Source of the DNA: an uncultured Lachnospira sp.
GTDB taxonomy: Bacteria; Bacillota; Clostridia; Lachnospirales; Lachnospiraceae
Assembly (NCBI GenBank): GCA_946186125.1
Contig: CAMHLZ010000023.1
Coordinates: 1-54,819 of the forward strand
DNA length: 54,819 nt
Reading direction: 5' to 3'
A program made the position numbers and the translations under genes. The notes beneath the pieces are model-generated. The model was not told the DNA's origin and made no database searches. It worked only from the letters and a program-made list of their open reading frames with translations. Below, piece by piece: positions 36,665-44,968 of the stretch (within the stretch, counting starts at the first letter, position 1; every line of letters begins with the position of its first letter).

Positions 36665-37758
36665 AATGTTTTCAAAATACATTCCAGATAATTATCTAAA
36701 AACTCCTTATCCTGAAATAATTCTTCAGAATATAAAATATAATCGTCCGGATCTTTATAATCAGTTTTAAACAATTTTTTTTCACGGCATCCTGCTGATA
36801 AAAAAAAGTCACCTTGTTTTTTTACATAACAATTTGAGGCAGTTGCCTTTTTCCTATAATTTTTGTCAACATATATAGCAACACTTTTATGCACAGCCAT
36901 ATCTTCTGATGGCAGATAATAATAATCTTTTGGATTATTAAAAAAGAATTTTAATTCAAGGGGATGCGAACGACATGACAGAAAACACTTATCTGCCTTG
37001 AATTTTAATATGCCAAATTTATTACACACAGTAAGTTCCGCAGGAAAATAATCACAGGCGGTAATTCTAAAGAAGAGTTCTTTGGAACTTTCTCCTTCAC
37101 TGTCAGCAGAAACACGTATTTCTGCTGTATAATCCGCAAATTCACCATCCAGAAAATTTATATATTTAAAAATATCCATAATGCCGATTAAGCCTCTTAC
37201 ATCATCATAATTATGTAAAAAAAGAGTCTCTTTCAAATCATCCGATGTTTCTTTTAGATAATCTTTGTATATTTTTATTAAATCTCCGCCATCCATTTCA
37301 TCATCTCGTTCAATCATTAAAAATTTTTCAATGGATTTTTGCCTGTAATCCGGTAAATTAAAAACATTTTTGAATTTTATGATTTCTTTGTAGAGGTCAT
37401 ATGATTTAACTGATTCAGGAATATTAAATTCAATACCATACTGTTCACATTTTGTTTTTATAAACGGAATGTCAAATGTATTTCCATTGTAATGAACAAT
37501 AGCTTTATAATTGCTTATAAGATTAATAAATATATTTAAAATATGTTCTTCATCTTCCAGGGCTTCTACAAAATATTGAGTGGTTTCAAATGCATCTTCG
37601 ATATAATGCCCTGTTCCAATCATATATAAATCTGATGATTTTGCAGAAAAACCTGTCGTTTCTATATCAAAAAATAAAATAGATGATATGTCATCATGTA
37701 TATACTTTAAACATTTTTTGTTTACGTTTAGAGTTATCTTTTTTTTTCTTGTTATCAT
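36661..37758 (-). CDS. Ribonuclease H-like 3'-5' exonuclease (YprB family)
   Basis: A 365-residue protein with a DEDD exonuclease fold: LFFDIETTGF (first Asp-Glu), HYNGNTFDIPFI (second Asp) and FLHNYDDVRGLIGIMDIF (third Asp region). The N-terminal half matches the YprB family of RNase H-like nucleases. The C-terminal third (about 220-365) is not recognised. The start has AAAGGA upstream. The natural substrate is unknown; the fold fits DNA or RNA end trimming. Confidence 0.82.
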   Translation of the reverse strand: MITRKKKITLNVNKKCLKYIHDDISSILFFDIETTGFSAKSSDLYMIGTGHYIEDAFETTQYFVEALEDEEHILNIFINLISNYKAIVHYNGNTFDIPFIKTKCEQYGIEFNIPESVKSYDLYKEIIKFKNVFNLPDYRQKSIEKFLMIERDDEMDGGDLIKIYKDYLKETSDDLKETLFLHNYDDVRGLIGIMDIFKYINFLDGEFADYTAEIRVSADSEGESSKELFFRITACDYFPAELTVCNKFGILKFKADKCFLSCRSHPLELKFFFNNPKDYYYLPSEDMAVHKSVAIYVDKNYRKKATASNCYVKKQGDFFLSAGCREKKLFKTDYKDPDDYILYSEELFQDKEFLDNYLECILKTF

Positions 37759-37774
37759 ACATAAAATCCTTTCA

Positions 37775-37833
37775 AAACAATCATGATAATTTTAACATAA
37801 TTGATTGTTTTTTCTTGTATTTTGTATTAAAAT
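37775..37833. promoter_or_regulatory. Divergent control region with inverted repeat (yprB / rnfC)
   Basis: AAACAATCA (37775-37783) and TGATTGTTT (37802-37810) form a 9-bp inverted repeat around an extended -10 (TGtTAAAAT on the minus strand, -10 hexamer 37789-37794) that would drive the exonuclease gene. On the plus strand TTGTTT (37805-37810), 17 bases and TAAAAT (37828-37833) form a candidate rnf promoter overlapping the right arm. It could be an operator; this is inference. Confidence 0.4.
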
Positions 37834-37878
37834 TGATACAGAGTGTTTGGTTTTAAATAAATGAAATGAGGTGATTTT

Positions 37879-39198
37879 ATGTCGATTTTGACATTCATCG
37901 GCGGAGTACATCCTAATGATGGTAAGGATTTATCAAAAGATGCCGGTATTACTGAATATAAACCGCAGGGACAGATTGCAATAGCTGTTTCACAGCACAT
38001 AGGAGCACCGGCATCGCCTATTGTGAAAAAAGGCGATTATGTAAAAGTGGGACAAAAGATTGCAGAGGCATCCGGATTTGTATCTGCGAACGTACATTCA
38101 TCCGTATCAGGTACCGTAAAAGGCATTGAACCGCGACTTATGGCAAGTGGAAGTAAAGTTGATTGTATTATTATAGAAAATGATCAAAAGTACGAAGAGA
38201 CTGAATATGAAAAACCTAAGAGTATAGATAAATTGTCTGCTTCTGATATTAGAGAGCTTATAAAAGAAGCAGGTGTTGTCGGAATGGGTGGAGCCTGTTT
38301 TCCTACTCATGTAAAATTATCACCGAAAAACGAAGATGAAATTGAGTATATTATTGTAAATGGTGCTGAATGTGAACCATATCTTACTTCAGACTACAGA
38401 AGAATGATTGAGCAGCCGGAGATTCTGATTGAGGGCTTAAAAGTTATCCTTGCATTGTTTCCGAAAGCAAAAGGACTGATAGGAATAGAAGATAACAAAC
38501 CGGAAGCAATAAAGAAGTTAAAAACTGCCGTGAAAAATGAAGAAAACATTGAGGTAAAACCTTTATATACAAAATATCCACAGGGAGCTGAGCGTTCATT
38601 GATTTTTGCGCTGACAGGAAGAAAAGTTAATTCATCAATGCTGCCTGCAGATGTCGGCTGTATAGTTGATAATGTTGACACGGTTTTTGAGATTTATAAT
38701 GCGGTTATAAACGGAAGACCTCTTATAAGCAGAATAGTTACCGTTACAGGAGATGCGATAAATAATCCTTCAAATTTTGAAGTCAGAATCGGAACAAATC
38801 AAAAAGAACTTATAGAGGCAGCGGGTGGATTCAGGGTAAATCCGGAAAAAATAATTTCCGGCGGCCCTATGATGGGAATAGCTATGTCAGCATGTGATGT
38901 ACCTGTTATAAAAGGCTCATCTGCGCTGCTTTGTATGGAGCATGATGAGGTAGCAGCCGCCGAAGAAAGAAATTGTATTAATTGCGGAAGATGTGTAGAT
39001 GCATGTCCGTCACGAATACTGCCGTCAAGGCTTGCAAAACTTGCAAATGCAGGAAATATGGAAGAATTTGAATCGTTAAATGGTCTTGAATGTTGTGAAT
39101 GCGGTTGCTGTTCATACGTATGTCCTGCAAAGAAGAATCTGACACAGTCAATTAAAGTTATGCGTAGAGAAGTATTATCCAGCAAGAGAAAAAAGTAA
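37879..39198 (+). CDS. rnfC: Rnf complex subunit RnfC
   Basis: A 439-residue peripheral subunit of the ion-translocating ferredoxin:NAD+ oxidoreductase, which oxidises ferredoxin, reduces NAD+ and pumps Na+ or H+. Seen: the NADH/FMN-binding Complex I 51-kDa-like core (VVGMGGACFPTHVKL, IVNGAECEPYLTSDYR), SLBB domain, and two [4Fe-4S] motifs near the C-terminus (CINCGRCVDACP and CCECGCCSYVCP). First gene of rnfCDGEAB. GAGGTG upstream of the start. Confidence 0.97.
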   Translation: MSILTFIGGVHPNDGKDLSKDAGITEYKPQGQIAIAVSQHIGAPASPIVKKGDYVKVGQKIAEASGFVSANVHSSVSGTVKGIEPRLMASGSKVDCIIIENDQKYEETEYEKPKSIDKLSASDIRELIKEAGVVGMGGACFPTHVKLSPKNEDEIEYIIVNGAECEPYLTSDYRRMIEQPEILIEGLKVILALFPKAKGLIGIEDNKPEAIKKLKTAVKNEENIEVKPLYTKYPQGAERSLIFALTGRKVNSSMLPADVGCIVDNVDTVFEIYNAVINGRPLISRIVTVTGDAINNPSNFEVRIGTNQKELIEAAGGFRVNPEKIISGGPMMGIAMSACDVPVIKGSSALLCMEHDEVAAAEERNCINCGRCVDACPSRILPSRLAKLANAGNMEEFESLNGLECCECGCCSYVCPAKKNLTQSIKVMRREVLSSKRKK

Positions 39199-39212
39199 AG
39201 TGAGGTGGAAGC

Positions 39213-40157
39213 ATGAACGAATTACTTCATATATCATCTAATCCACATATAAGAGATAAAGCAACGACAGGCAAAATTATGCTTGATGTTATAATAGCAT
39301 TGATACCTGCAACCATAGTTGGAATATCTGTGTTTGGATTAAAAGCATTATTATTAATAATTGTGACTATGATTTCGGCAGTAACTGCTGAAGCAGTCTT
39401 TCAAAAAATCACACATCAGAAAATAACAATATCAGACGGCAGTGCAGCACTAACAGGATTGCTGCTTGCTTTGAATCTGCCAGTGTCTCTTCCGGTATGG
39501 ATGGCTGTATTAGGTGCAGTTTTTGCCATAATAGTAGTAAAACAGTTCTTTGGGGGACTTGGTCAGAATTTTATGAATCCGGCATTGGCAGGAAGATGTT
39601 TTTTGTTAATCTCTTTTGGTACGGCAATGAATAATTTCACGATAGACGGAATATCAAGTGCGACACCTCTTGCCAATTTAAAAAGCGGCATGGCAGTAGA
39701 TATCTCAAAAATGTTTATAGGAACCACAGCGGGAACAATTGGAGAAACTTCTGCCATAGCATTATTGGCCGGTGCTCTATATTTACTTGTGAAAAAGATT
39801 ATACATTTAAATATTCCACTTGCATACATTGCTTCGTTTTCCATATTTGTAATCATTTATTGCTTATTTACGGGACGCGGACTTGACTGGGAATTTCTTG
39901 CTGCACACCTTTGTGGTGGCGGACTGATGCTTGGAGCATGGTTTATGGCTACGGATTATGTTACATCACCAATTACCCCACGTGGCAGGATAGTATTTGG
40001 AATATGTCTCGGTATTATGACAGGATTATTCCGATTTTGCGGAAAATCTGCAGAAGGTGTATCTTATGCAATCATATTCTGTAATCTTCTGGTACCAATT
40101 ATTGAAAAGCTGACAATTCCTAAGGCTTTTGGAAGGGAGGATGAGGATAATGAATAA
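39213..40157 (+). CDS. rnfD: Rnf complex subunit RnfD
   Basis: A 314-residue integral membrane subunit with about nine membrane segments, related to NqrB. Conserved features: start HISSNPHIRDKATTGKIMLDVI, the SDGSAALTGLLLALNLP segment with the covalent-FMN-type region, and a late ATDYVTSPITPRGR loop that carries the flavinylated Thr in homologues. Second gene of the operon; overlaps rnfG by 8 bases. Confidence 0.96.
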   Translation: MNELLHISSNPHIRDKATTGKIMLDVIIALIPATIVGISVFGLKALLLIIVTMISAVTAEAVFQKITHQKITISDGSAALTGLLLALNLPVSLPVWMAVLGAVFAIIVVKQFFGGLGQNFMNPALAGRCFLLISFGTAMNNFTIDGISSATPLANLKSGMAVDISKMFIGTTAGTIGETSAIALLAGALYLLVKKIIHLNIPLAYIASFSIFVIIYCLFTGRGLDWEFLAAHLCGGGLMLGAWFMATDYVTSPITPRGRIVFGICLGIMTGLFRFCGKSAEGVSYAIIFCNLLVPIIEKLTIPKAFGREDEDNE

Positions 40158-40764
40158 AATCATAAAAAATACCATCCTTTTATTTGCTATAACTCTTGTT
40201 TCGGGCGTGCTGCTTGGAACAGTGTATGAGGTTACGAAAGAACCACGTGCAAAGCAGGAAGATATAGCAAAAACTAAAGCATATAAAAAAGTATTTAAAG
40301 ATGCACACTCATTTGATGAATATGAATATGATAAAGACGCTGTCGCTGACGCTTTAAATGAGGGCGGATATGATGATAAAACGGCAGTAATCGATGATAT
40401 AGTAGAAGCAAAATCAAAAGACGGTGATTCACTGGGATATGTAATTACTGTAACAGATAAGGACGGATATGGCGGAGATATTACATTTACCCTCGGAATC
40501 AATAATGAAGGAAACATTAACGGAATTGCATTTTTAAAACTGGAAGAGACAGCCGGAATGGGTATGAAGGCGGATGAGGATTCATTTAAAAATCAATTTA
40601 CAGATAAGAATGTATCAGATTACAATACTGAGTCAGATTCCTTCGCTTCAAATGGAATTGATGCAATATCAGGAGCAACCATTACGACCAAGGCCGTATC
40701 AAACGGTGTAAACGCCGGAGTGATTTGTTTTAAGAATATTAGTGGAGGTGGTACAGATGAATAA
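40150..40764 (+). CDS. rnfG: Rnf complex subunit RnfG
   Basis: A 204-residue subunit with one N-terminal membrane anchor (IIKNTILLFAITLVSGVLLG) and an extracytoplasmic FMN-binding domain. The flavinylation motif SGATITT starts at Ser174; the acceptor is a Thr in this motif (Thr177 or Thr179). Start at 40150 overlaps the end of rnfD. Electron carrier between RnfD and RnfE/A in the complex. Confidence 0.95.
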   Translation: MNKIIKNTILLFAITLVSGVLLGTVYEVTKEPRAKQEDIAKTKAYKKVFKDAHSFDEYEYDKDAVADALNEGGYDDKTAVIDDIVEAKSKDGDSLGYVITVTDKDGYGGDITFTLGINNEGNINGIAFLKLEETAGMGMKADEDSFKNQFTDKNVSDYNTESDSFASNGIDAISGATITTKAVSNGVNAGVICFKNISGGGTDE

Positions 40765-41437
40765 ATGTATTGAACGTTTATATAACGGAATAATAAAAGA
40801 GAATCCTACATTTGTACTTATTCTTGGTATGTGTCCGACACTTGCGGTAACAACCTCACTGATTAACGGAGCAGGAATGGGACTAACCACAACGGTAGTT
40901 CTTATGTTGAGTAATACCATTATTTCAATGTTAAGAAAGGTAATTCCTGCTGAGGTGAGAATGCCGGCATTTATTGTCATTGTTGCAAGTTTTGTAACTA
41001 TGGTACAATTCCTTTTGCAGGCATATCTGCCATCTTTAAATAATGCACTTGGAATCTATATTCCGCTTATAGTGGTTAACTGTATTATTCTTGGCCGTGC
41101 AGAGTCATATGCATCAAAAAATCCGGTTCTGCCATCATTATTTGACGGTATTGGAATGGGACTAGGTTTTACAATTGGATTATCATTTCTCGGGGCATTC
41201 CGTGAAATACTTGGTTCCGGTTCTATTGCAGGAGTTCAGTTTATTGCGGAAGAATATCATATAAGAATATTCGGATATGCACCGGGAGCGTTCTTTGTAC
41301 TTGCCGGATTAATAGCAATACAGAATAAGATTCGTTTAAATCATGGAAAAAAAGTAAAAGAACTTCCTTCATGTAACGGTAAATGTACTGAATGTGAACA
41401 GAAATGTGATAATCCTACCGGAAAGGAGGGGGAATAG
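40757..41437 (+). CDS. rnfE: Rnf complex subunit RnfE
   Basis: A 226-residue membrane subunit with six membrane segments (NPTFVLILGMCPTLAVTTS at the start, GIYIPLIVVNCIILGRAES, GMGLGFTIGLSFLGAFREI). It is paralogous to RnfA and forms the membrane core with it. The C-terminal tail is Cys-rich (CNGKCTECEQKCDNPTGK), an addition that the core family does not require and which may bind metal. Overlaps rnfG by 8 bases; GGAGG upstream. Confidence 0.95.
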   Translation: MNKCIERLYNGIIKENPTFVLILGMCPTLAVTTSLINGAGMGLTTTVVLMLSNTIISMLRKVIPAEVRMPAFIVIVASFVTMVQFLLQAYLPSLNNALGIYIPLIVVNCIILGRAESYASKNPVLPSLFDGIGMGLGFTIGLSFLGAFREILGSGSIAGVQFIAEEYHIRIFGYAPGAFFVLAGLIAIQNKIRLNHGKKVKELPSCNGKCTECEQKCDNPTGKEGE

Positions 41438-42013
41438 ATGAAAGAACTTTTAATTATAGCTATTGGTTCAGCATTTGTGAATAATGTTGTTCTAAGTCAG
41501 TTTTTAGGACTGTGTCCGTTTTTGGGTGTATCTAAGAAAACAAAAACAGCCGGAGGCATGGGGGCTGCAGTAATATTTGTAATTACCGTATCTTCGCTTA
41601 TTACAAGTGTTATTCATAATTTTATATTGGTACCTACAAAAATGGAGTATCTTGATACCATAGTGTTTATACTTGTTATAGCTGCTCTGGTTCAGCTTGT
41701 AGAAATGATACTTAAAAAAAACAGCCCGGCATTGTATGAATCATTAGGCGTCTATCTCCCTTTAATAACTACAAACTGTGCGGTATTGGGAGTAGCGATA
41801 ATAAATGTACAGAATTCATATTCTATACTTATGAGTGTCGTGAATGGTCTGGCTACGGCTATAGGATTTACCATAGCAATTGTTATTATGGCAGGAATAC
41901 GTGAAAAAATAGAATACAATGATATACCGGAATCTTTAAGAGGAATGCCGATTGTTCTTATAATAGCAGGGCTTATGTCAATCGCATTTTTCGGATTCTC
42001 AGGATTGTTATAG
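41438..42013 (+). CDS. rnfA: Rnf complex subunit RnfA
   Basis: A 191-residue six-span membrane subunit. Signature NNVVLSQFLGLCPFLGVSKK near the start and GVYLPLITTNCAVLGVAI in the middle. In known complexes the conserved Cys residues of RnfA and RnfE bind an intramembrane iron-sulfur cluster. The gene begins directly after the rnfE stop codon. Confidence 0.96.
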   Translation: MKELLIIAIGSAFVNNVVLSQFLGLCPFLGVSKKTKTAGGMGAAVIFVITVSSLITSVIHNFILVPTKMEYLDTIVFILVIAALVQLVEMILKKNSPALYESLGVYLPLITTNCAVLGVAIINVQNSYSILMSVVNGLATAIGFTIAIVIMAGIREKIEYNDIPESLRGMPIVLIIAGLMSIAFFGFSGLL

Positions 42014-42027
42014 GAAGGAGCTGCTTT

Positions 42028-42834
42028 ATGGTTTTTATAGGGATTTTAACAGCCGCAGTTATAGTAGGCGTTACCGGGCTTGTGATAGGAGTACTGCTAG
42101 GTTTTGCCGGCAAAATATTTGAGGTTGAAGTTAATGAAACTGAAATTAAAGTCAGGGAATGCCTTCCTGGAAACAATTGTGGCGGTTGTGGATACGCAGG
42201 ATGTGATGCACTTGCAAAAGCAGTTGCAAATGGAGAGGCACCTGCAAATGGCTGTCCGGTTGGGGGAGCTGACGTTGCAGAAAAAATAAGTGCAATTGTA
42301 GGCGGGGACACTGAAGTAGCTAAAAAAGTGGCGTACGTAATGTGTAGCGGTACCTGCGATAAAGCTACAAATCGTGCAGAGTATACAGGAAATCAGGATT
42401 GCGTGCAGGTTGCAGCATCTGCCGGTGGCGGACAGAAAAACTGTATATACGGATGCCTTGGCTATGGTTCATGTGTTAAAGCGTGTCAGTTTGATGCCAT
42501 TCATATTGTTGACGGAATAGCGCAGGTGGATCGTGAAAAATGTGTTGCGTGTGGACAGTGTGTTGCAACATGTCCTAAAAATCTTATTGAACTTATTCCT
42601 TACGATGCTCCTGTGCATGTGGCATGTCATTCTAATGATAAAGGTAAGGATGTTAAAGCGGGATGTCAGGCAGGTTGTATAGGATGTATGTTATGTACAA
42701 AACAATGTGAATTTGATGCAATCCATGTAGAAAATAATCTTGCACACATAGATTATGAAAAATGTACAGGATGTGGAAAATGTGCGGAAAAATGTCCGGT
42801 TAAAGTAATTCACATACAAGACGGAGGCAGATAA
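42028..42834 (+). CDS. rnfB: Rnf complex subunit RnfB
   Basis: A 268-residue ferredoxin-like entry point for electrons. One N-terminal membrane segment (GILTAAVIVGVTGLVIGVLLGF), an Fe-S domain with CLPGNNCGGCGYAGC, and multiple [4Fe-4S] motifs (CIYGCLGYGSCVKAC, CVACGQCVATCP, CIGCMLCTKQC, CTGCGKCAEKCP). GGAAGGAG upstream of the start. The stop codon overlaps the ruvA start codon (TAATG), so ruvA may be translated by the same ribosomes. Confidence 0.97.
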   Translation: MVFIGILTAAVIVGVTGLVIGVLLGFAGKIFEVEVNETEIKVRECLPGNNCGGCGYAGCDALAKAVANGEAPANGCPVGGADVAEKISAIVGGDTEVAKKVAYVMCSGTCDKATNRAEYTGNQDCVQVAASAGGGQKNCIYGCLGYGSCVKACQFDAIHIVDGIAQVDREKCVACGQCVATCPKNLIELIPYDAPVHVACHSNDKGKDVKAGCQAGCIGCMLCTKQCEFDAIHVENNLAHIDYEKCTGCGKCAEKCPVKVIHIQDGGR

Positions 42835-43424
42835 TGATTTCATTTATAAACGGAACGGTTGCTGATATTTATGAAGACAGAATTGTTGTAGAATGTAATA
42901 ATATAGGATATAATATTTTTTCTCCTGCAACTGGAAGAGTACAAATCGGACAGCAGATAAAAATCCATACTTACCTTTCTGTTAGGGAAGATGCTATGCA
43001 ATTATATGGTTTTTTGACAAAAGATGAGTTGAAATTATTTAAAATGATGCTTGGAGTAAGTGGAATAGGACCAAAAGCTGCCAATAATATTTTGACGGCA
43101 CTTACCGTAAGTCAGATATATGATGCAATAGTGGCAAATGATTACAAACTGATTGCTACGGCGCAGGGTGTAGGTGTTAAAACTGCCCAGCGTCTTATTA
43201 TGGAATTAAAAGATAAGATAGATGCAGCTAAGCAGTTTGAACAGGATTTTTCCATAAGTAATCAGACTGTTTCAAAAGACAGTATAAATGAGGCTGTTGA
43301 GGCTTTGACTGTACTTGGATATTCTCAAACTGAGGCAGTGAAAGCGGTAAAAGCTGCTGCTGCATTATCCGGAAAAACTACGGATACCGGAACTTTGATA
43401 AAATCAGCATTAAAACAATTCTAA
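42834..43424 (+). CDS. ruvA: Holliday junction branch migration protein RuvA
   Basis: A 196-residue four-way-junction binding protein. OB fold at the start (MISFINGTVADIYEDRIVVE), two helix-hairpin-helix motifs (LGVSGIGPKAANNIL, AQGVGVKTAQRLIMELKDK), and the C-terminal domain III that contacts RuvB (INEAVEALTVLGYSQTEAVKAV). The start overlaps the rnfB stop by one base. ruvB follows 21 bases later. Confidence 0.97.
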   Translation: MISFINGTVADIYEDRIVVECNNIGYNIFSPATGRVQIGQQIKIHTYLSVREDAMQLYGFLTKDELKLFKMMLGVSGIGPKAANNILTALTVSQIYDAIVANDYKLIATAQGVGVKTAQRLIMELKDKIDAAKQFEQDFSISNQTVSKDSINEAVEALTVLGYSQTEAVKAVKAAAALSGKTTDTGTLIKSALKQF

Positions 43425-43445
43425 ATTGCAAGTGAGGAAAAAAAG

Positions 43446-44447
43446 GTGGAAAAAAGGATTATAAATACGGACTTAACACCGGAAGATAAAGATAATGATA
43501 CCACATTACGACCTATGTATCTGAAAGATTACATAGGTCAGTCTAAAATAAAAGATAATTTAAAAGTATTTATTGAGGCAGCAAAGTCAAGAAATGAAAC
43601 TCTTGACCATATGCTTTTTTATGGTCCTCCGGGACTTGGAAAAACGACTCTTGCCGGAATAATTGCCAACGAAATGGGCGTAAATATAAAAATCACTTCA
43701 GGACCGGCTATTGAAAAACCGGGAGACCTTGCCTCTGTATTAAATAATCTACAGGAACATGATGTATTATTTATTGATGAAATACACAGATTAAACAGAC
43801 AGGTCGAAGAATTTTTATATCCTGCAATGGAAGATTATGTTATTGATATAATAATCGGAAAGGGACCATCTGCAAATTCTATAAGAATAGATTTACCAAA
43901 GTTTACTTTAATAGGTGCAACTACTAGAGCCGGCATGATTACGGCTCCTTTGCGTGACCGATTTGGTATGTTAAATCATCTTGAGTTTTACACAGATGCA
44001 GAACTAAAACAGATTATAGAGCGTTCTGCTAATGTATTAAATGTTAATATTGAAGAAGCCGGTGCCATGGAGCTTGCCAGACGTTCTAGAGGAACACCAA
44101 GACTTGCAAACAGACTTTTAAAAAGGGTAAGAGATTTTGCAGAAGTAAAATATGACGGCGTTATCACAAAAGAAGTGGCGGATTATGCATTGGAACTGTT
44201 AGAAGTAGATAAATTCGGACTGGATAACTCAGACCGTGCCATACTCAATACATTGATTTATAAATTTGGCGGTGGACCTGTCGGCCTTGATACATTGGCA
44301 GCAGCTCTTGGAGAAGATAGCGGAACTCTTGAAGATGTCTATGAGCCATATCTTATAAAAAACGGTTTTATAAACAGAACCCCCCGCGGCAGAGTTGCTA
44401 CGGAACTGGCCTACAAACATGTCGGTGCGCCGGAAGGCTTACAGTAA
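43446..44447 (+). CDS. ruvB: Holliday junction branch migration helicase RuvB
   Basis: A 333-residue AAA+ hexameric motor. Walker [10 protein letters not shown] with Lys66, Walker [10 protein letters not shown], sensor 1 [12 protein letters not shown], arginine finger region PLRDRFGM, C-terminal winged helix ([18 protein letters not shown]). GTG start with GTGAGGA upstream. No ruvC in the window. Confidence 0.98.
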   Translation: MEKRIINTDLTPEDKDNDTTLRPMYLKDYIGQSKIKDNLKVFIEAAKSRNETLDHMLFYGPPGLGKTTLAGIIANEMGVNIKITSGPAIEKPGDLASVLNNLQEHDVLFIDEIHRLNRQVEEFLYPAMEDYVIDIIIGKGPSANSIRIDLPKFTLIGATTRAGMITAPLRDRFGMLNHLEFYTDAELKQIIERSANVLNVNIEEAGAMELARRSRGTPRLANRLLKRVRDFAEVKYDGVITKEVADYALELLEVDKFGLDNSDRAILNTLIYKFGGGPVGLDTLAAALGEDSGTLEDVYEPYLIKNGFINRTPRGRVATELAYKHVGAPEGLQ

Positions 44448-44457
44448 AAGATTTAAC

Positions 44458-44485
44458 TTGTAAATAATCTGATATCGTATATAAT
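44458..44485 (+). promoter_or_regulatory. Promoter of zapA
   Basis: TTGTAA (44458-44463), 16 bases, TATAAT (44480-44485). Confidence 0.7.
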
Positions 44486-44522
44486 GATATATAGTCGATG
44501 AAAAATAAGGATGGTGTTACAT

Positions 44523-44957
44523 ATGGCGTCAAAAAATAATACACAGGTAATAATAGATGGAAAAGTATATACACTCAGCGGTTATGAAAGCGAGGAATAT
44601 TTACAGAAAGTAGCTAATTTCATTAATAACAAGATTAATTCCTTAAAAGAAATGGAAGGATACCAGAATCTTGGCAATGATATGAAAAAAGCTCTTTTAG
44701 ATTTTAATCTTGCAGATGATTACTTCAAGGCAAAAAAGCAGGCTGACAGCCTTGAGAATGAAATTGACACAAAGGACAAGCAGCTTTACGATACAAAACA
44801 TGAAATCATTGCATTACAGATTAAAAATGAGGCAGCTGAAAAAGAAATAACAGCTTTAAAAGAGCAGATTAATGACTTGGAAAAACAGATTGTGCGTTTG
44901 GAAACTAAAGTATCCGAAAAAGAAAAGAAAACCACAACATCTAAAAAATCCAGTTAA
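44523..44957 (+). CDS. zapA: Cell division protein ZapA
   Basis: A 144-residue FtsZ-ring-bundling protein. N-terminal ZapA domain (NTQVIIDGKVYTLSGYESEEYLQKVANFINNKI, quoted by key parts: TQVIIDGKVYTLSGYESEEY then VANFINNKI). A long C-terminal coiled coil follows (about 75-140), ending in a Lys/Ser/Thr-rich tail. It is longer than the Bacillus version, as is usual in clostridia. Start at 44523; a Met four codons upstream is less likely. It begins a cluster with the U32 peptidase, FtsW-type protein and PBP. Confidence 0.88.
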   Translation: MASKNNTQVIIDGKVYTLSGYESEEYLQKVANFINNKINSLKEMEGYQNLGNDMKKALLDFNLADDYFKAKKQADSLENEIDTKDKQLYDTKHEIIALQIKNEAAEKEITALKEQINDLEKQIVRLETKVSEKEKKTTTSKKSS

Positions 44958-44968
44958 AGAGTGTGTTA

